DNA of 64,000 bases from assembly GCA_028583605.1 (NCBI GenBank), contig CM053326.1:7510587-7574586 (forward strand), written 5' to 3'. Shown piece by piece: positions 33,875 to 44,629 of the stretch; position 1 is the stretch's first letter; each line of letters opens with the position of its first letter. This DNA comes from Dastarcus helophoroides (taxonomy: Eukaryota; Arthropoda; Insecta; Coleoptera; Bothrideridae). The position numbers and the translations under genes were made by a program. Below the pieces are notes generated by a model that did not search any database, had not been told where the DNA came from, and saw nothing but the letters and a program-made list of their open reading frames with translations.

Positions 33875-36266
33875 TTATGAAGTTGTTACATTAGTTTTCT
33901 TTAGCGCATCAGGAAACATTTGACGATGATCTTTAACTAATTGTAATACAAATTGCATTTGTTTTTCATCTTTGGTATAATGTTTACAAAAATCTTGCAC
34001 TAGTTTAACTCCTCTCTCAGCACAGTCATTTACAACCGATAGTTTTTCGACAAACCGTAATGCAGTTTTGTAGCTTTCATTTTCAGCCCATTCAGAAGGA
34101 TGAATTTGTAAAAATTCTGTTTGTAGCTCAAATCTTTCAAAAAATTTGATCGATTCTGCAGTTACAAAAAAATCGATATCGTTGTACAATAAATCGTTTA
34201 TATTCTTGCTTTGAAAGCGTTTTACGCTACATTTTTCACTAGTATAATCCAGCTCTTCTTCCGGAATAATATCAATTGAAATCTTGTCTTCTTCTGTATG
34301 CAGCTTAGCCACAATTTTTAAATTGGTTTCTAATGGAACATCTTCATCGAAAATTGCGATGATCGCTAACTCTGGCGATAAGTACCATAGATGATTCATA
34401 AATCTATTAATTGCTACAGTAGCAAGATTACTGTTGATCGCCTTAAAGTTGTGTAGCTCTTTTATAAATTGTAGATCATGGTACGGAGCTTTTACACTAT
34501 TAGATGATAAATACCAAGCTTTAACATAAACAGTTGTCACAAAAACACATATTTGTCGAAGTTTATTGTCTTCACCTTTTTTCAACGATAACTGTTCACG
34601 AAACAGGTACATTTTCAGCACGTAAATAGCTTTTGCCATCCACCGTGCATGATGGCAAGCTCCTGGCTTACGAAAACTAAATTTTTCTGGGATAACACCA
34701 ATGAAGACTAGAGTAAGCTCCAAAAACTCTTTGTAATCATCACGAGGCAGCTTTGTTGTCAGAACTTCAGTGGCAAAAGTTTTTATAGACCTAATTTTTT
34801 CTACTGTTAACTCGTTTTTATTTCTTGGATCATCTAATCCTGTTTTGTAATTCATTTTATTCAAAGTTTCCCATTGCTTTTGAAATCTGATAAAAAGGGG
34901 AACATTTGGCCCAACAGTATTTGGAAAAACAGCTTCGAACACATATCTTAGGACAATTTCGAAAATGTGATGCCTACACGGAAGATATAATAAATCTCTC
35001 TCTAATAATTTCTCCAGTAATGCAGCAGCACCATTTTGAATGCCTAAATTTGAAGCAGTAGTATCACAGGATATCGCTTTGACAGAAGTGTCGAATCCCC
35101 AATCCAGCAATGTTTCGTGAATAATAGTAGCTTGTGCCTTTCCAGTCCCATCTTCACTCGTTGGTACACCTAACATAATTTCTTTGCCCTCTGACGTAAT
35201 TATCACTGGTAATCCATGAACGATTTCGGTATTTAACAAATTAGGTAATAATTTTCCGTCCCAGTGTACAACAATAGATGATAAATTCAAGTCTTGGAAG
35301 TGTTTTTTTATTTCTATTGATTTTGACTCTCGCAGAGTTTGTCGTTGTCTTCGAATAGATGATCGATTGATAATCAAAGAGTTAATATCCACATCTAGTA
35401 GGTTTATATCAATAAGTGATTGACAGATAGCAGTTATTATAAATACAGCATCTCTGTCACTTACTTTATTTACATCGATCGAAAGTAGCTACAACTCTAT
35501 CACTGAGAATATTATAACTTCCTCTTGTTTTTTTTGATTCTGATGATCCGGCAGTAGTAGGAAAGTATATTTCTTCACTAGATGCAGATAGAGCACTTCC
35601 CTGGCTAGATAAAAGTTCAACATTTTTGTCTAAAACAAATAAGGACAATAATATGACGAATAAAATATGAACGTGAATAAGTAATAAAAAATCAATTGAT
35701 TATTTGATTCTCATAATTTACCCAATAATGCTTTTTCTTCATCACTCTTTTTTTTTTCGTTTTTCAAAATGAGTTTTTTTGTTTAATTTATTAGAATTAT
35801 TATCATCGTCATCATATTTTGTTTTAATATTTGCAATAAAACCAATTCGTTCATCTGATCTCTGATTAATTAAGAATTCTTTAGAATTTTCATCAATAGC
35901 TTCAAATACATTTGATGGTGCAATGTCAAATAATTTTTTTAATGAACAAACAAATTCATTTTGTTTTTTTGCAGCCACGTCACTCCGATTTTTGTGTTTG
36001 ACAAGTATGCGCGACTCATCGTACAATTTTTTCAATTTATCTCGGCATCTTTGCATATCTTGAACAAGAATTTGAGCTTTTTTCCAAAACACAATAATTT
36101 CATCAATTACTGCAGCGATACTTTCTGGTACAGAAGTATTTAAAATACGTGTATGAAAAAAGAACACTTTTAGAGCTTGCAATTTCGATGGTAATTTATT
36201 ACCCACTATTTGGACGTCAACATCACCAATTAAAAAGATGTTTTGACGTAAACGTGATAGTTCCAT
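33875..36266 (-). pseudogene. Transposase gene, one intron, two small frameshifts
   Basis: Start at 36266 (MELSRLRQNIFLIGDVDVQ), then a basic, low-complexity region ending near 35742 in HFEKRKKK. A 10-A run at 35750 shifts the frame by one base (nine would keep it). Exon 1 then continues SDEEKALL to a GT donor at 35721. A 92-bp intron ends with TTTGTTTTAG at 35630. Exon 2 runs DKNVELLSSQGSALSA to FDRCK. A TAAA duplication near 35470 shifts the frame again before VSDRDAVFIITAI. The main 505-codon frame then carries VVHWDGKLLPNLL (first candidate catalytic Asp), ISCDTTASN (second), LPCRHHIFEIVL, the insertion-like region, and VVNDCAERGVKLV (candidate catalytic Glu), ending at 33875. Function inferred: self-mobilising transposase. 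Catalytic roles are by analogy. Confidence 0.85.
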
Positions 36267-36690
36267 ATTTGTCTGATGACTTTAAAATCGAATTGATGAA
36301 ATTTAAGGATTTAATTAAACAACGAGAAAGCATAACTATTAGTAAATATTCGTGAACAATTTTAATAGAGTTGAGATAATAAATATAGGTTATGAGTACT
36401 TTAGAATAAATTGTGATGTGAAAAGTTGAAGTAAAATCTAATAGATGGCGGCATAATCAGTTTCTGAAATGTTTTTATCTTGAAATTTAAATTTGAAACC
36501 AGATTGTATCAATATTTTTATCAATCAAAATTAAAATCGTTCAATAATTTGCCAAAAATATTTTGTGTATTTTGAAATTGGAAATATAGTTGAAACTTAT
36601 GACAGTTCAAAAATAAAAAAAAATTAGTGTAACTATTATTTTAGGGTCACGGTCACCTTCGAATTTTTCTGGAAAAAAATCATCAAGATT

Positions 36691-37093
36691 AAAAATTATA
36701 ACCCTTTTTTCATTTTTGAATCATAAAATGATGGTAAAAACGAAAAAAACCATTAGATTGACTAGAACTTTGATTTTGACCTCGAATAACTTTTAAACCA
36801 GTCAAGTTAGCCAAAAATCATAAGAGACCTTTTTTGTAGAGCGGTAAATTTTCTATAAAAATAATCATTTGTCGACATGATATGTTTATTGGTTTATGGG
36901 ATAAAAAATTCCAAAGTATTAACAGAACTTTTCCTATGTTATTTCCATTTAAAACTTTGGCTATCGGGGGGGGCCGGGTTGATATTAAAATTAAGAGCTA
37001 TAACTTGGCATGAATTTTTTTTTATATATTTGGAACCGATTTAGGACTATCGTGGAAAAAAATTCGAACATTTCCTAAATAAGGACCACCCTA
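36691..37093 (-). repeat. Right terminal inverted repeat (403 bp)
   Basis: Complement of 33336-33738. Begins internally AAATTATAACCC and ends GGACCACCCTA. The C-run of the left arm appears here as a G-run of one or two bases different length near 36968, the only obvious length difference. Confidence 0.93.
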
Positions 37094-37101
37094 GTATACC
37101 T

Positions 37102-38990
37102 AGTGTCCCACAGGGAATCGCCACGTTCGATATCTGGCGAGTACTTATCTGAAAAATTTGACAATTTGTCAACTTAGCACAGTCGGCGAGGTCCAGATCT
37201 AAAATATTCATAAAGTTCTTGTACTTCTGGATCGGAAGTTGACGCCGATTTCGTTATTTTAAATGAAATATTAAATAGCTAAGCATTCTAAAACTGTTTT
37301 TATAAGTTTTTATTAATTGCATTTGGTTTTGCTTTTCAGTCGATCGTATAAATAGCAATTGTCTGAAATAAATGGTGTTAAATACATGTTTAAATCTTAA
37401 TGTTTTAAATTGCTGCAAAATATTATCTGTGTTTTCCAAAGACAAAACAAAAATATAGCTTATCAAAAAATAAATATATTAAATCATCCGTCTTTCTTTC
37501 AAATAAGTTTGGGTATAGTTGTATTTGTAAAAAATGTATTCTTTTTTCCTTCATCAAATAAATCAAAAGGTTTTGGTTTACATCATATTCCTCTTTAATT
37601 TTCCCATGTCATAGTTTAAAATTTGTATGAGTCATTCTCTGGGTGATTCATTTGTTACTTCGAACTCAATGCCACAGAATTAAATTTGCGGTTTTGTAGG
37701 TGTCAAATGACCAATTGCAACTGCATCAGATCTTCTATGTTTACTTGGTGCTTTATTGGTCATTCAAGGAAAACGAATATTGCAACAGTATTGATGTTTA
37801 TTAAAGTTGTCTTGAACACCTTTGAACCGAATAGTTGTAATTAAGGAATACCACATAAAAATAAACATATGCATGTGTTAAACAACAGAAACTTACATGC
37901 AAAAGGACAAGATTAGATTTTATTCCAACGCCAACAAAGGCTCGTAGGCGATAAATAGCTTCGGTTTTCTGTTTGATTATAAAACTTTTATTATATTTTC
38001 TTATCGTATAGTACGTTTGTGTTAAGATTGTGGACCTGTCACAGAACAAACAAATGTCATCAGACGTTATACCTACAGACACATTGTCTTGTTGACTTTC
38101 CAGTGAGCGCACATGTGTTTTTAACCATGTGTAAAAACATGAAGATATGTCTTATAAATATTAGTATTAACGTGTTATGCAGACGGAATTCCATAAGCAG
38201 CAGATTTCGGCTTGTGTTCACGAGTATCAACTTGACGATATAATATTGACGATTTTAAAGAAACTCTTTAATGCGGCGGTCTGGTACTCTTAAAACGTCG
38301 AAATTCTTCGCTTACCATTTTACAAACTAAGTCAATACTATCTCTTAGAATTTAATGAAATTTGGTTTAGAAATGTTGGGGAATTCGGGCTTTGGAAGCG
38401 GCTTTTTGATTTTTGTCTTAGTATTCCCACAATTGAGCGTACAATTTGTCTCTTTTTTTGCCTGTTTTCAGAAGCAAATAACTCGGAAACTAAACGGAAT
38501 TAAAAAAAAAGTACTTCCAAAGCGTGAATTCGACATCCTTGCTTCATAAGTTCTCCAAAATTTGAAAACAAAGTGTTGAAAAATAAAGGCAGCGTTTGTA
38601 AAATGGGAGAGCGGTGTTTGGCATAAAAATTGCGCTTAGATTTGGTTGCCCTCACTCAGATCAGGCAGGGTACGGAGACGGACCTGATGCGGAGCAGAGA
38701 AACTTTGCGCCTTCCCCAATACGTCATCAACGCACGAAGTATCTTCGGCTTCCAAGCTCATATTTCTTTATCTGAACATGGCGGATATATCATAATAATA
38801 ATAAACAATATTAAAACATTTGTTCTACCAAAGTTTGAGAGTAAAATGAATTGTTTAGTTTTTGTAGCTTATAATCATTTACTGAATATTTAGTGGTTTT
38901 TGTTTTAATATGTTTAAAAGAATTTTTTTCTCTCCTAATTAACATTTTTATATTACTCTTTGGAAAAATATAAATTGTTTCGGTAAATAA
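37102..38990. other. Intergenic DNA, nothing recognised
   Basis: Several small frames on both strands (for example 37801-38112 minus, 38630-38893 plus) lack family features. No RNA gene or repeat boundary seen. Confidence 0.4.
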
Positions 38991-38994
38991 ATGC

Positions 38995-40860
38995 TTTTAT
39001 CAAAATTTCGACAGTTTTTTCAAAATCTCAACTTTTTTCACAATTTCGACATCTTGAAACTTTGGACTGTTTTTGAAAATTATGAATTTTTGTGAGGAAT
39101 TAGTTTTTTATGATAACTTCGACTTTTCCTTATTTAGTTTTGAAAATTTCGACCACTCACTAAATATTTCGACTTTTCTTGAGAATTCCTATCCTTTTGA
39201 TACATATTTTCAACTTTTTGCAGAATCTCTAGTTTTCCTTGAAGAATTTGACATTTTTAATTTCTACTTTTTTAATGATTTCGACTTGGATATTTTAAAA
39301 TTTCCACTTATTTCAAATAACCATTAAAAAAAAAAAAATTTGACTTAATTAGAAAATTGTAACCATTTAAAAATTTTCCCCTTTTCTAAATAGTGCTATT
39401 TTTGGAACTTTCTAATTTTTCAAAATTTCAACTTTTTCAGGAAATTTTTATTTCGTTGTAGATCTCGACTTTCTTTAAAAAATCTGCTTTTTTTGACAAT
39501 TTCGAAATTTTAAAAAGGTGTACAAACGAATAATTTCGACCAGGTCAACATTTTCGAAAATTCGAATTTTTAGAAAAAAAGTCGAAATTATTAGAAAATT
39601 GAAGTTAAAAAAAATGGCAACATTACAAAAGGCACAAATTAAAAGAAAAAAGGTAAAAATTTCGTGGAAATTTAGAAAAAAGTTGTCTCAAAGTCGAATT
39701 TTTCGAAAAAAGTTGAATTTTGAGAGTAAAGCTGAAGTGCCAACAAAGAAGAATTTTCAGAGCAAATTCATAATTTCGAGAAAAGACTGTGCTTTCATAT
39801 CTTTGTAGAAAAGTATATGTTCATTTGAAAGGAATTAACAGGAAACAAAGGAAGCATTTTTAAGTCACCTATTTCTAACTATGTACTTTATCTGCTTAGA
39901 GAACTGAAACAACGAATACGTGACGAGGAATTTTTTTAGGTTTGCAATTCGTTAGCCCAATTTCAAGCTTTTCGCTCGAAATTTTGAATTTAAAGTTTAA
40001 ACTATTCGAATTTTCCTAGAGATTTTGAAATTGCATGGAAAACGTCGACAAGAATATCAAATATTTCAATTTAAAATCAAAGTTCCTTACATAAATCTCA
40101 TTTTTTAAAAATCTGTTGTTATTTTTCAAAAATTTCAGTTCAAATATAAAATCGTTTTTTTTTTCATAATTCAAGGTGCAATTCTAAAGAGAACAGTTAT
40201 AATTTTTTGAAATTTTTGTCTACTTTTTCAAAATTTCTAATTTAAATCTGAAATTGTTTTTTTTATTTGGAATTGCAAGTCTAGAAAGAAAAATTAAAAT
40301 TTCAGCCTTTACTTTCCAGTCAAAATGAAAATAGCAAAAGGAAAAACTTATTTTTTAAATTTTAAAATAAACTAATGTTTCAGGTAAAAAAGTCGAAAAA
40401 AATTATTTGGAAAAAATTCAAGCAACGTCCTTTTAAATTTCAAAATTTCGTGAAATTTTTAAATTTCTGACATAATTTTGTTCAAAGTGTTTTCCACAAT
40501 TTTGACTTAAATCTCAAATTCCGGATCCTAAATTCGAGTTTAAGAAAATATGGATTTTAAATTCGAGCTTAAGAAAATAAATAAATAAATAAAAATTGAC
40601 ATTTGTGAAATGGAAATTTTAGAAATCTTGTAATTTCGCCTTTTTTTCTAGAAATTCTGTTTCAAAGTCCAAGTTTTAAGAAAATAATTTGAAATTTCCA
40701 ATTTAAACTTTTTGACTTTTTTTTTTCAGAATTTACCCTAAATATATCCTTTTTTAAGTTTAGGATTTTCACTCGTTTCTCGATAATTTGTTTTTAAAAG
40801 TCTAAATTTTAACAAACTCTTTAAATAACATAAAATTTTAACATTTTAGTCGAAATTTAC
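38995..40860. repeat. Degenerate AT-rich array with orientation switch near 39535
   Basis: Forward form (CAAAATTTCGACAG, CACAATTTCGACATC) to about 39530, then reverse form (AAAAAGTCGAAATTATTAG) to about 39800, then mixed units. The switch occurs in a short space around TAATTTCGACCAGGTCAAC. No termini found around this block. Frame 39518-39808 is Lys-rich read-through. Confidence 0.7.
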
Positions 40861-40871
40861 AATTTTTCTCA

Positions 40872-41017
40872 ATTTTGGTGGAAGCAGACTGGTCCTTGGT
40901 TATTTTCAAAAATTGAAATACAAAAATTGTCCCCTTAAACCAAGAAAGATTAAAAAACACAACAAAGGTTGCTCTAATGCGTTTCGACAGCCAAGCTATC
41001 ATCTTCAGAGAGATACT
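40872..41017. mobile_element. Foldback retroelement, copy 5, left part only
   Basis: Leader (GTGGAAGCAGACTGGTCC), CCTTAAACCAAGAAAGATT, AACAAAGGTTGCTCTAA and the minus-strand core (complement of CTGAAGATGATAGCTTG, with GCGTTTCG) up to AGAGAGATACT. The right arm is missing, and the sequence changes abruptly to ACCACCTAACTC. Confidence 0.8.
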
Positions 41018-41036
41018 ACCACCTAACTCTAAAATT

Positions 41037-41120
41037 AACAAGCGCCTAGCCGACACTGATCTGATATTTCATATAGCAAAATGATGCGAACGAAATCGAA
41101 ACAACACGAACAGAGGCTTC
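41037..41120. repeat. Inverted partner of 45427-45512
   Basis: AAGCGCCTAGCCGACACTGA followed by TCTGATATTTCA and CGAAATCGAAACAACACGAA; the complement is at 45427-45512. These could be the ends of one ~4.4-kb element or two independent copies. No flanking duplication was found. Confidence 0.7.
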
Positions 41121-41292
41121 TTTCAAAGCTTGGATTGCTTATTGTTTTGCTTATGCTTATACTATTATGACGATGTGTTGCACTTGGGGTTGCCACCTTT
41201 TCTTTGAGCAAATACAGTAAGTATACTGGTTGTTAAAGGTTAGAAAAAAAGGACATTGCATTAAAATAAAGTACCGTTTATTTAATTATTTT

Positions 41293-41521
41293 GTTTTGAT
41301 GGAACGGACTGGTCCTTGGTTATCTTCAAAAATTGAAACACAGAACTTGTCCCCTGAAACCAAGAAAAATTAAAAAACACAACAAAGGTTGCTCTAACGC
41401 GTTTCGTCAGAGAGAAACTTTCTGAAGATGACAGCTTGGCTGTCGAAACGCGTTAGAGCAACCTTTGTTGTGTTTTTTGATTTTTCTTGGTTTCAGGGGA
41501 CAAGTTCTGTGTTTTAATTTT
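41293..41521. mobile_element. Foldback retroelement, copy 6 (best palindrome)
   Basis: 229 bp flanked by a 10-bp duplication TAATTATTTT (41283-41292 and 41522-41531). Left arm 41328-41406 and right arm 41444-41521 pair over about 78 bp around a 37-bp centre. In the right half the hammerhead-like core is complete: CTGAAGA (41422-41428), stem GACAGC-TTG-GCTGTC, GAAA, palindrome ACGCGT (41448-41453), then T and AGAGC, with CTTT/AGAG as stem I (one wobble). One extra U sits before stem II, unlike canonical hammerheads. Confidence 0.92.
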
Positions 41522-41838
41522 TAATTATTTTCTAATCATTTTAATGGTCTATTAAACTAATCGACGCTACTATGCAAACGTAGCTAGAACAGGGAAGGGC
41601 AAGGTGCGTGGCTTCCGTCTGGTTCATGCAGCAAAATTTATATGTATTCCAACTGGGAGAACTTTTTCCAAAAATTTTCCTTTTTTCTTCGAAATTCATA
41701 CTTTTATTGAAACATGTTTCGACTTTTTTCTTAAATTTCCTTTCTTACAAAATTTTCTTTTCTTTTTAATTTCGATTTTATTAATAAAATCTATAATGCA
41801 CAGACCAATAGGTTTGAAACATTTATTAGATTCGAAGT

Positions 41839-41895
41839 TTGGAAACCAAATACCGGTTTCGATCTTGTTAGATCTCGTCAGTTTGGTATATCCAA
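41839..41895 (-). ncRNA. Type I hammerhead ribozyme (inverted piece)
   Basis: Complement matches the ribozyme at 26595-26651 in every stem and core position (TTGGA/TCCAA, ACCAAA/TTTGGT, CTGACGA, GATCT-AACA-AGATC, GAAA, ACCGGT). Confidence 0.88.
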
Positions 41896-42068
41896 CTCGA
41901 ATGTTAATAAATATTTGTGGTCTAGGTTGCATTCTTCTTGCATACGACATTGTTGGCGATGGCCATAGTTTCTCTATGGACCAATAGGTGGTAGTACTAA
42001 AGAGTCACTCGCTTGACGCCTGTGAATGTTTTAGTACTTACTTGTCGCAACATTTATTAGCATTCGAG

Positions 42069-42125
42069 TTGGATATACCAAACTGACGAGATCTAACAAG
42101 ATCGAAACCGGTATTTGGTTTCCAA
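42069..42125 (+). ncRNA. Type I hammerhead ribozyme
   Basis: Identical in all stems and core to 26595-26651. Together with the minus-strand copy at 41839-41895 it forms a large imperfect palindrome. Confidence 0.88.
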
Positions 42126-43364
42126 ACTTCGAATCTAATAAATGTTTAAACCTATTGGTCTGTGCATTATAGAATCCTTGTCTTCTGGGAACTCTCCTAG
42201 AGAGCAACCGCATCGCTAGGTGGCAGTGTTTCAACTGTTGGTAGTTCAGCAGATACCCATGATTCACTATACACGCCTGGAGGGCTGCATGAATTTGTAG
42301 TCTAGGTTGCATTCTTCTTGCATAATAAAATCTAACTTTTCTGATCAACCAAATTTCCATTTTTTTTAAATTCGACTTTTTCTGAAAATTTCAACTTTCT
42401 GCAAACAGTCTCTTCTTTAAAATTTGTTTTTTCCTCAAAATTTGATCGATCTTTTGAAAAAGAATAAAAATTAATGAGAAAAATATTTATCTGGAAATTT
42501 TGAAAGATATTTTTGGAAATTTAAAATTTTTTTTAAAAGAATAAAAATGTTAAAATTTCGCTTTCGAATTTCAATTATTTTTTAATCCAAATTTCTGGAA
42601 GTTTCAATTTGTTTGTGAAAATTTCGACATTTATCTGAATATTGGACATTTCCTGATACAGGGTGGGGCGCCTATTTCCCCCGGACTAGAGCAATCAGGG
42701 TAAAATAAATATTCACCCAAAAAATTTCGATATTTTTTCTGAAATTTAGATTTTTTACATTTTTCCCTAATTTCGACAAAATTTGATTCTCTCGGCATTT
42801 TAAATTTTTTCTAACAGAAGCAACTTTATTCTCGAAATTTATTTCTTTTTCGCGAAATTTTGTTCATTTTCTCGAAATGCCGATCTTGTTCTCAAAATTT
42901 CGATTTTTTTTACATTAATTTTTGTATTTGAAAGTTTACTTTTTTCCCCGAAATCCGTCTTTTTTTCGAAATTTTGACATTTTCCACAAAACCTGCCTTT
43001 TTTCGAAATTTTAACTGCATCTCAAAAGCCAATCGTATATGTTCTTGGAAATCTCAATTTTTTTTCTCAAAGTTGGTCATTTTTTCAAAATTTCGATTTT
43101 GATTTAAAAATTGTTTTTCTTATAAACGACTAACCTCAAAATTCGACCACTTTATTAAAATTAGTTTTTCCGTGCGAAATTTCTATTTGCTTTTGAAATT
43201 TCGCCTTTTCTCGGGATTAAGACTATTTTTTTCGAAATTTCTCTATTTTCTTTTGACTATTCCAGTTTTCCATGTCTTTAAATTTGACTTTCAATTATTT
43301 TTCTAAACGTTGAACTTTTCTGAAGATTTCGACCTTATTAAACCTGATTTTTCAAAAATTTTGA

Positions 43365-43890
43365 GCGATTGCTGAAAATTTTTATTTCAAAATTCGATTT
43401 CTAATATTTTTTGGAAATTTTGACTTTTTCCTGTAGATTCGTCTTTTTTTTAGAAAATTTGACTTTTTCTCTTAAAATAGTCTTTTTCTTAAAATTCAAA
43501 ATTCGTCTTTTTCAAGATTTCAATTTTATTTTCAAAATTCAACTTTTTGGATTTTGTTTCTAAAATCATTTATTTATTTTATAATTCCGTCGTTTTTCTT
43601 AATATTTGTCTTCTTCAACAAATTTTAAGCGATTGCTGAAAATTTGCTTTTTTAACGAAATTTTGATTTTAATTTCAAAATTCGATTTGTAATATTTCTG
43701 GAAATTTCGACTTTTTCCTGTAGATTCGTCTTTTTTTTTGAAATTTTGACTTTCTCTCTTAAAATAGTCCTTTTCGTAAAATTCAAAATTCGTCTTTTTC
43801 GAGATTTCAATTTTATTTTCAAAATTCAACTTTTTGGACTTTTGTTTCTAAAATCATTTTTTTTTAATCTTATCGTTTTTCTTAATATTT
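43365..43890 (+). repeat. 264-bp tandem duplication in array
   Basis: GCGATTGCTGAAAATTT at 43365 recurs at 43629. Both are followed by TTTCCTGTAGATTCGTC and TTCAACTTTTTGGA. Differences are scattered substitutions and T-run length changes. Confidence 0.85.
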
Positions 43891-44629
43891 GTCTTCTTCG
43901 GCAAATTTTAACTTTTAATTAAAAATGTGATAATTTATGGTCCTGAAAATGTCGACTTTTTTATCTAAATTAAATCGAAATGTTGAAATTTTTGAATATC
44001 GTGAAAAAATATTTCCTATAAATTCAATGTCTCTAGTGAATTTCAAATTTTGAGAACCATGTTTTTGGAATTTAAGATATTTTTCTAAAAAACCGAATTT
44101 TTCTGAAAATGGATTCTTTCCACAAAATTAGATCTTTCAAAATTTTGACATTTTTAAATTTTGGACATTTTTCGAGTTTTTAGCAAATATTAGGTTTTTA
44201 TTTTTAATATTATTTCCTGAAAATTTCGACTTTTCCAACATTATTTTACTCGTAATTCGTCCTTCAAAAATTACAACTTTACTCTCGAAATTTCAATTTT
44301 CCTTTTAAAAATAGACTTTGTTTTAAAAATTTAAAATTAAAAGTTCGATATCTCTGTTTCAAAATTGTTATCAATTTTTTTCCAAAGGTAATTTTTTTTA
44401 AAGTCCATTTTGTTAAAATTCGGTTTTTTTGATAAAATTGAAATTTCTGGAAATGTCAGCCTGTTTCTCGAAATTAATCTTATTCCCCAAATTTTGACTT
44501 TTACTTCAAAATTGGAGATTCTTTGTTTTTGGAAATTACCATTTAAAATTGTACTTTTTTTAAAATTTCCACTTTTCCACAAAATTCGTTTATTTTTCTA
44601 AAATTTTTTAAAGGCTTTACATTGGCGTA

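Larger units (their letters stand above)
33336..37093 (-). mobile_element. 3.76-kb DNA transposon with 403-bp inverted termini
   Basis: Ends TAGGGTGGTCCTTATTTAG and its complement. Flanked by a perfect 8-bp duplication GTATACCT (33328-33335 and 37094-37101). The arms are long and well matched, and all coding sequence lies between them on the minus strand. The encoded protein resembles a widespread group in aphid and cnidarian genomes. Its order of acidic motifs and the CRHH motif recall the RNase H fold with an insertion domain used by hAT and P transposases, and 8-bp duplications fit that group. I could not assign it to a named superfamily with certainty. Confidence 0.92.
41793..42323 (+). 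mobile_element. Composite retrozyme-like insertion, circularly permuted, 5' part inverted
   Basis: Flanked by a 10-bp duplication AATAAAATCT (41783-41792 and 42324-42333). From 41793 to about 41910 it holds an inverted piece with a minus-strand ribozyme. From about 41918 it holds a forward unit that begins and ends with the same TCTAGGTTGCATTCTTCTTG segment (41921 and 42301), 380 bp apart. Relative to the copy at 26355 the order is permuted: the ribozyme half comes first and the GCTAGGTGGCAGTGTTTCAA half second. Inversion of one end within a single target duplication resembles twin priming during LINE-type reverse transcription. Confidence 0.85.
41574..44620 (+). repeat. Degenerate AT-rich array, fragment of the 15435/27663 hAT family
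   Basis: The left part (CGTAGCTAGAACAGG, then CAAAATTTATATGTATTCC and GGAGAACTTTTTCC) is collinear with 27950-28045 in the hAT fragment. GACATTTATCTGAATATTGG and TTCCTGATACAGGGTGGGG near 42630-42665 match 28470-28510. No terminus is preserved. The array is in forward form. It is interrupted by the hammerhead-bearing insertion at 41793-42323. Confidence 0.7.

Noticed and set aside
41604..42360. Frames of 84-127 codons repeating KHLLDSKFGNQIPVSILLDL
   Set aside because: These are translations of the hammerhead region on either strand; the repeated peptide is the ribozyme, not a protein.
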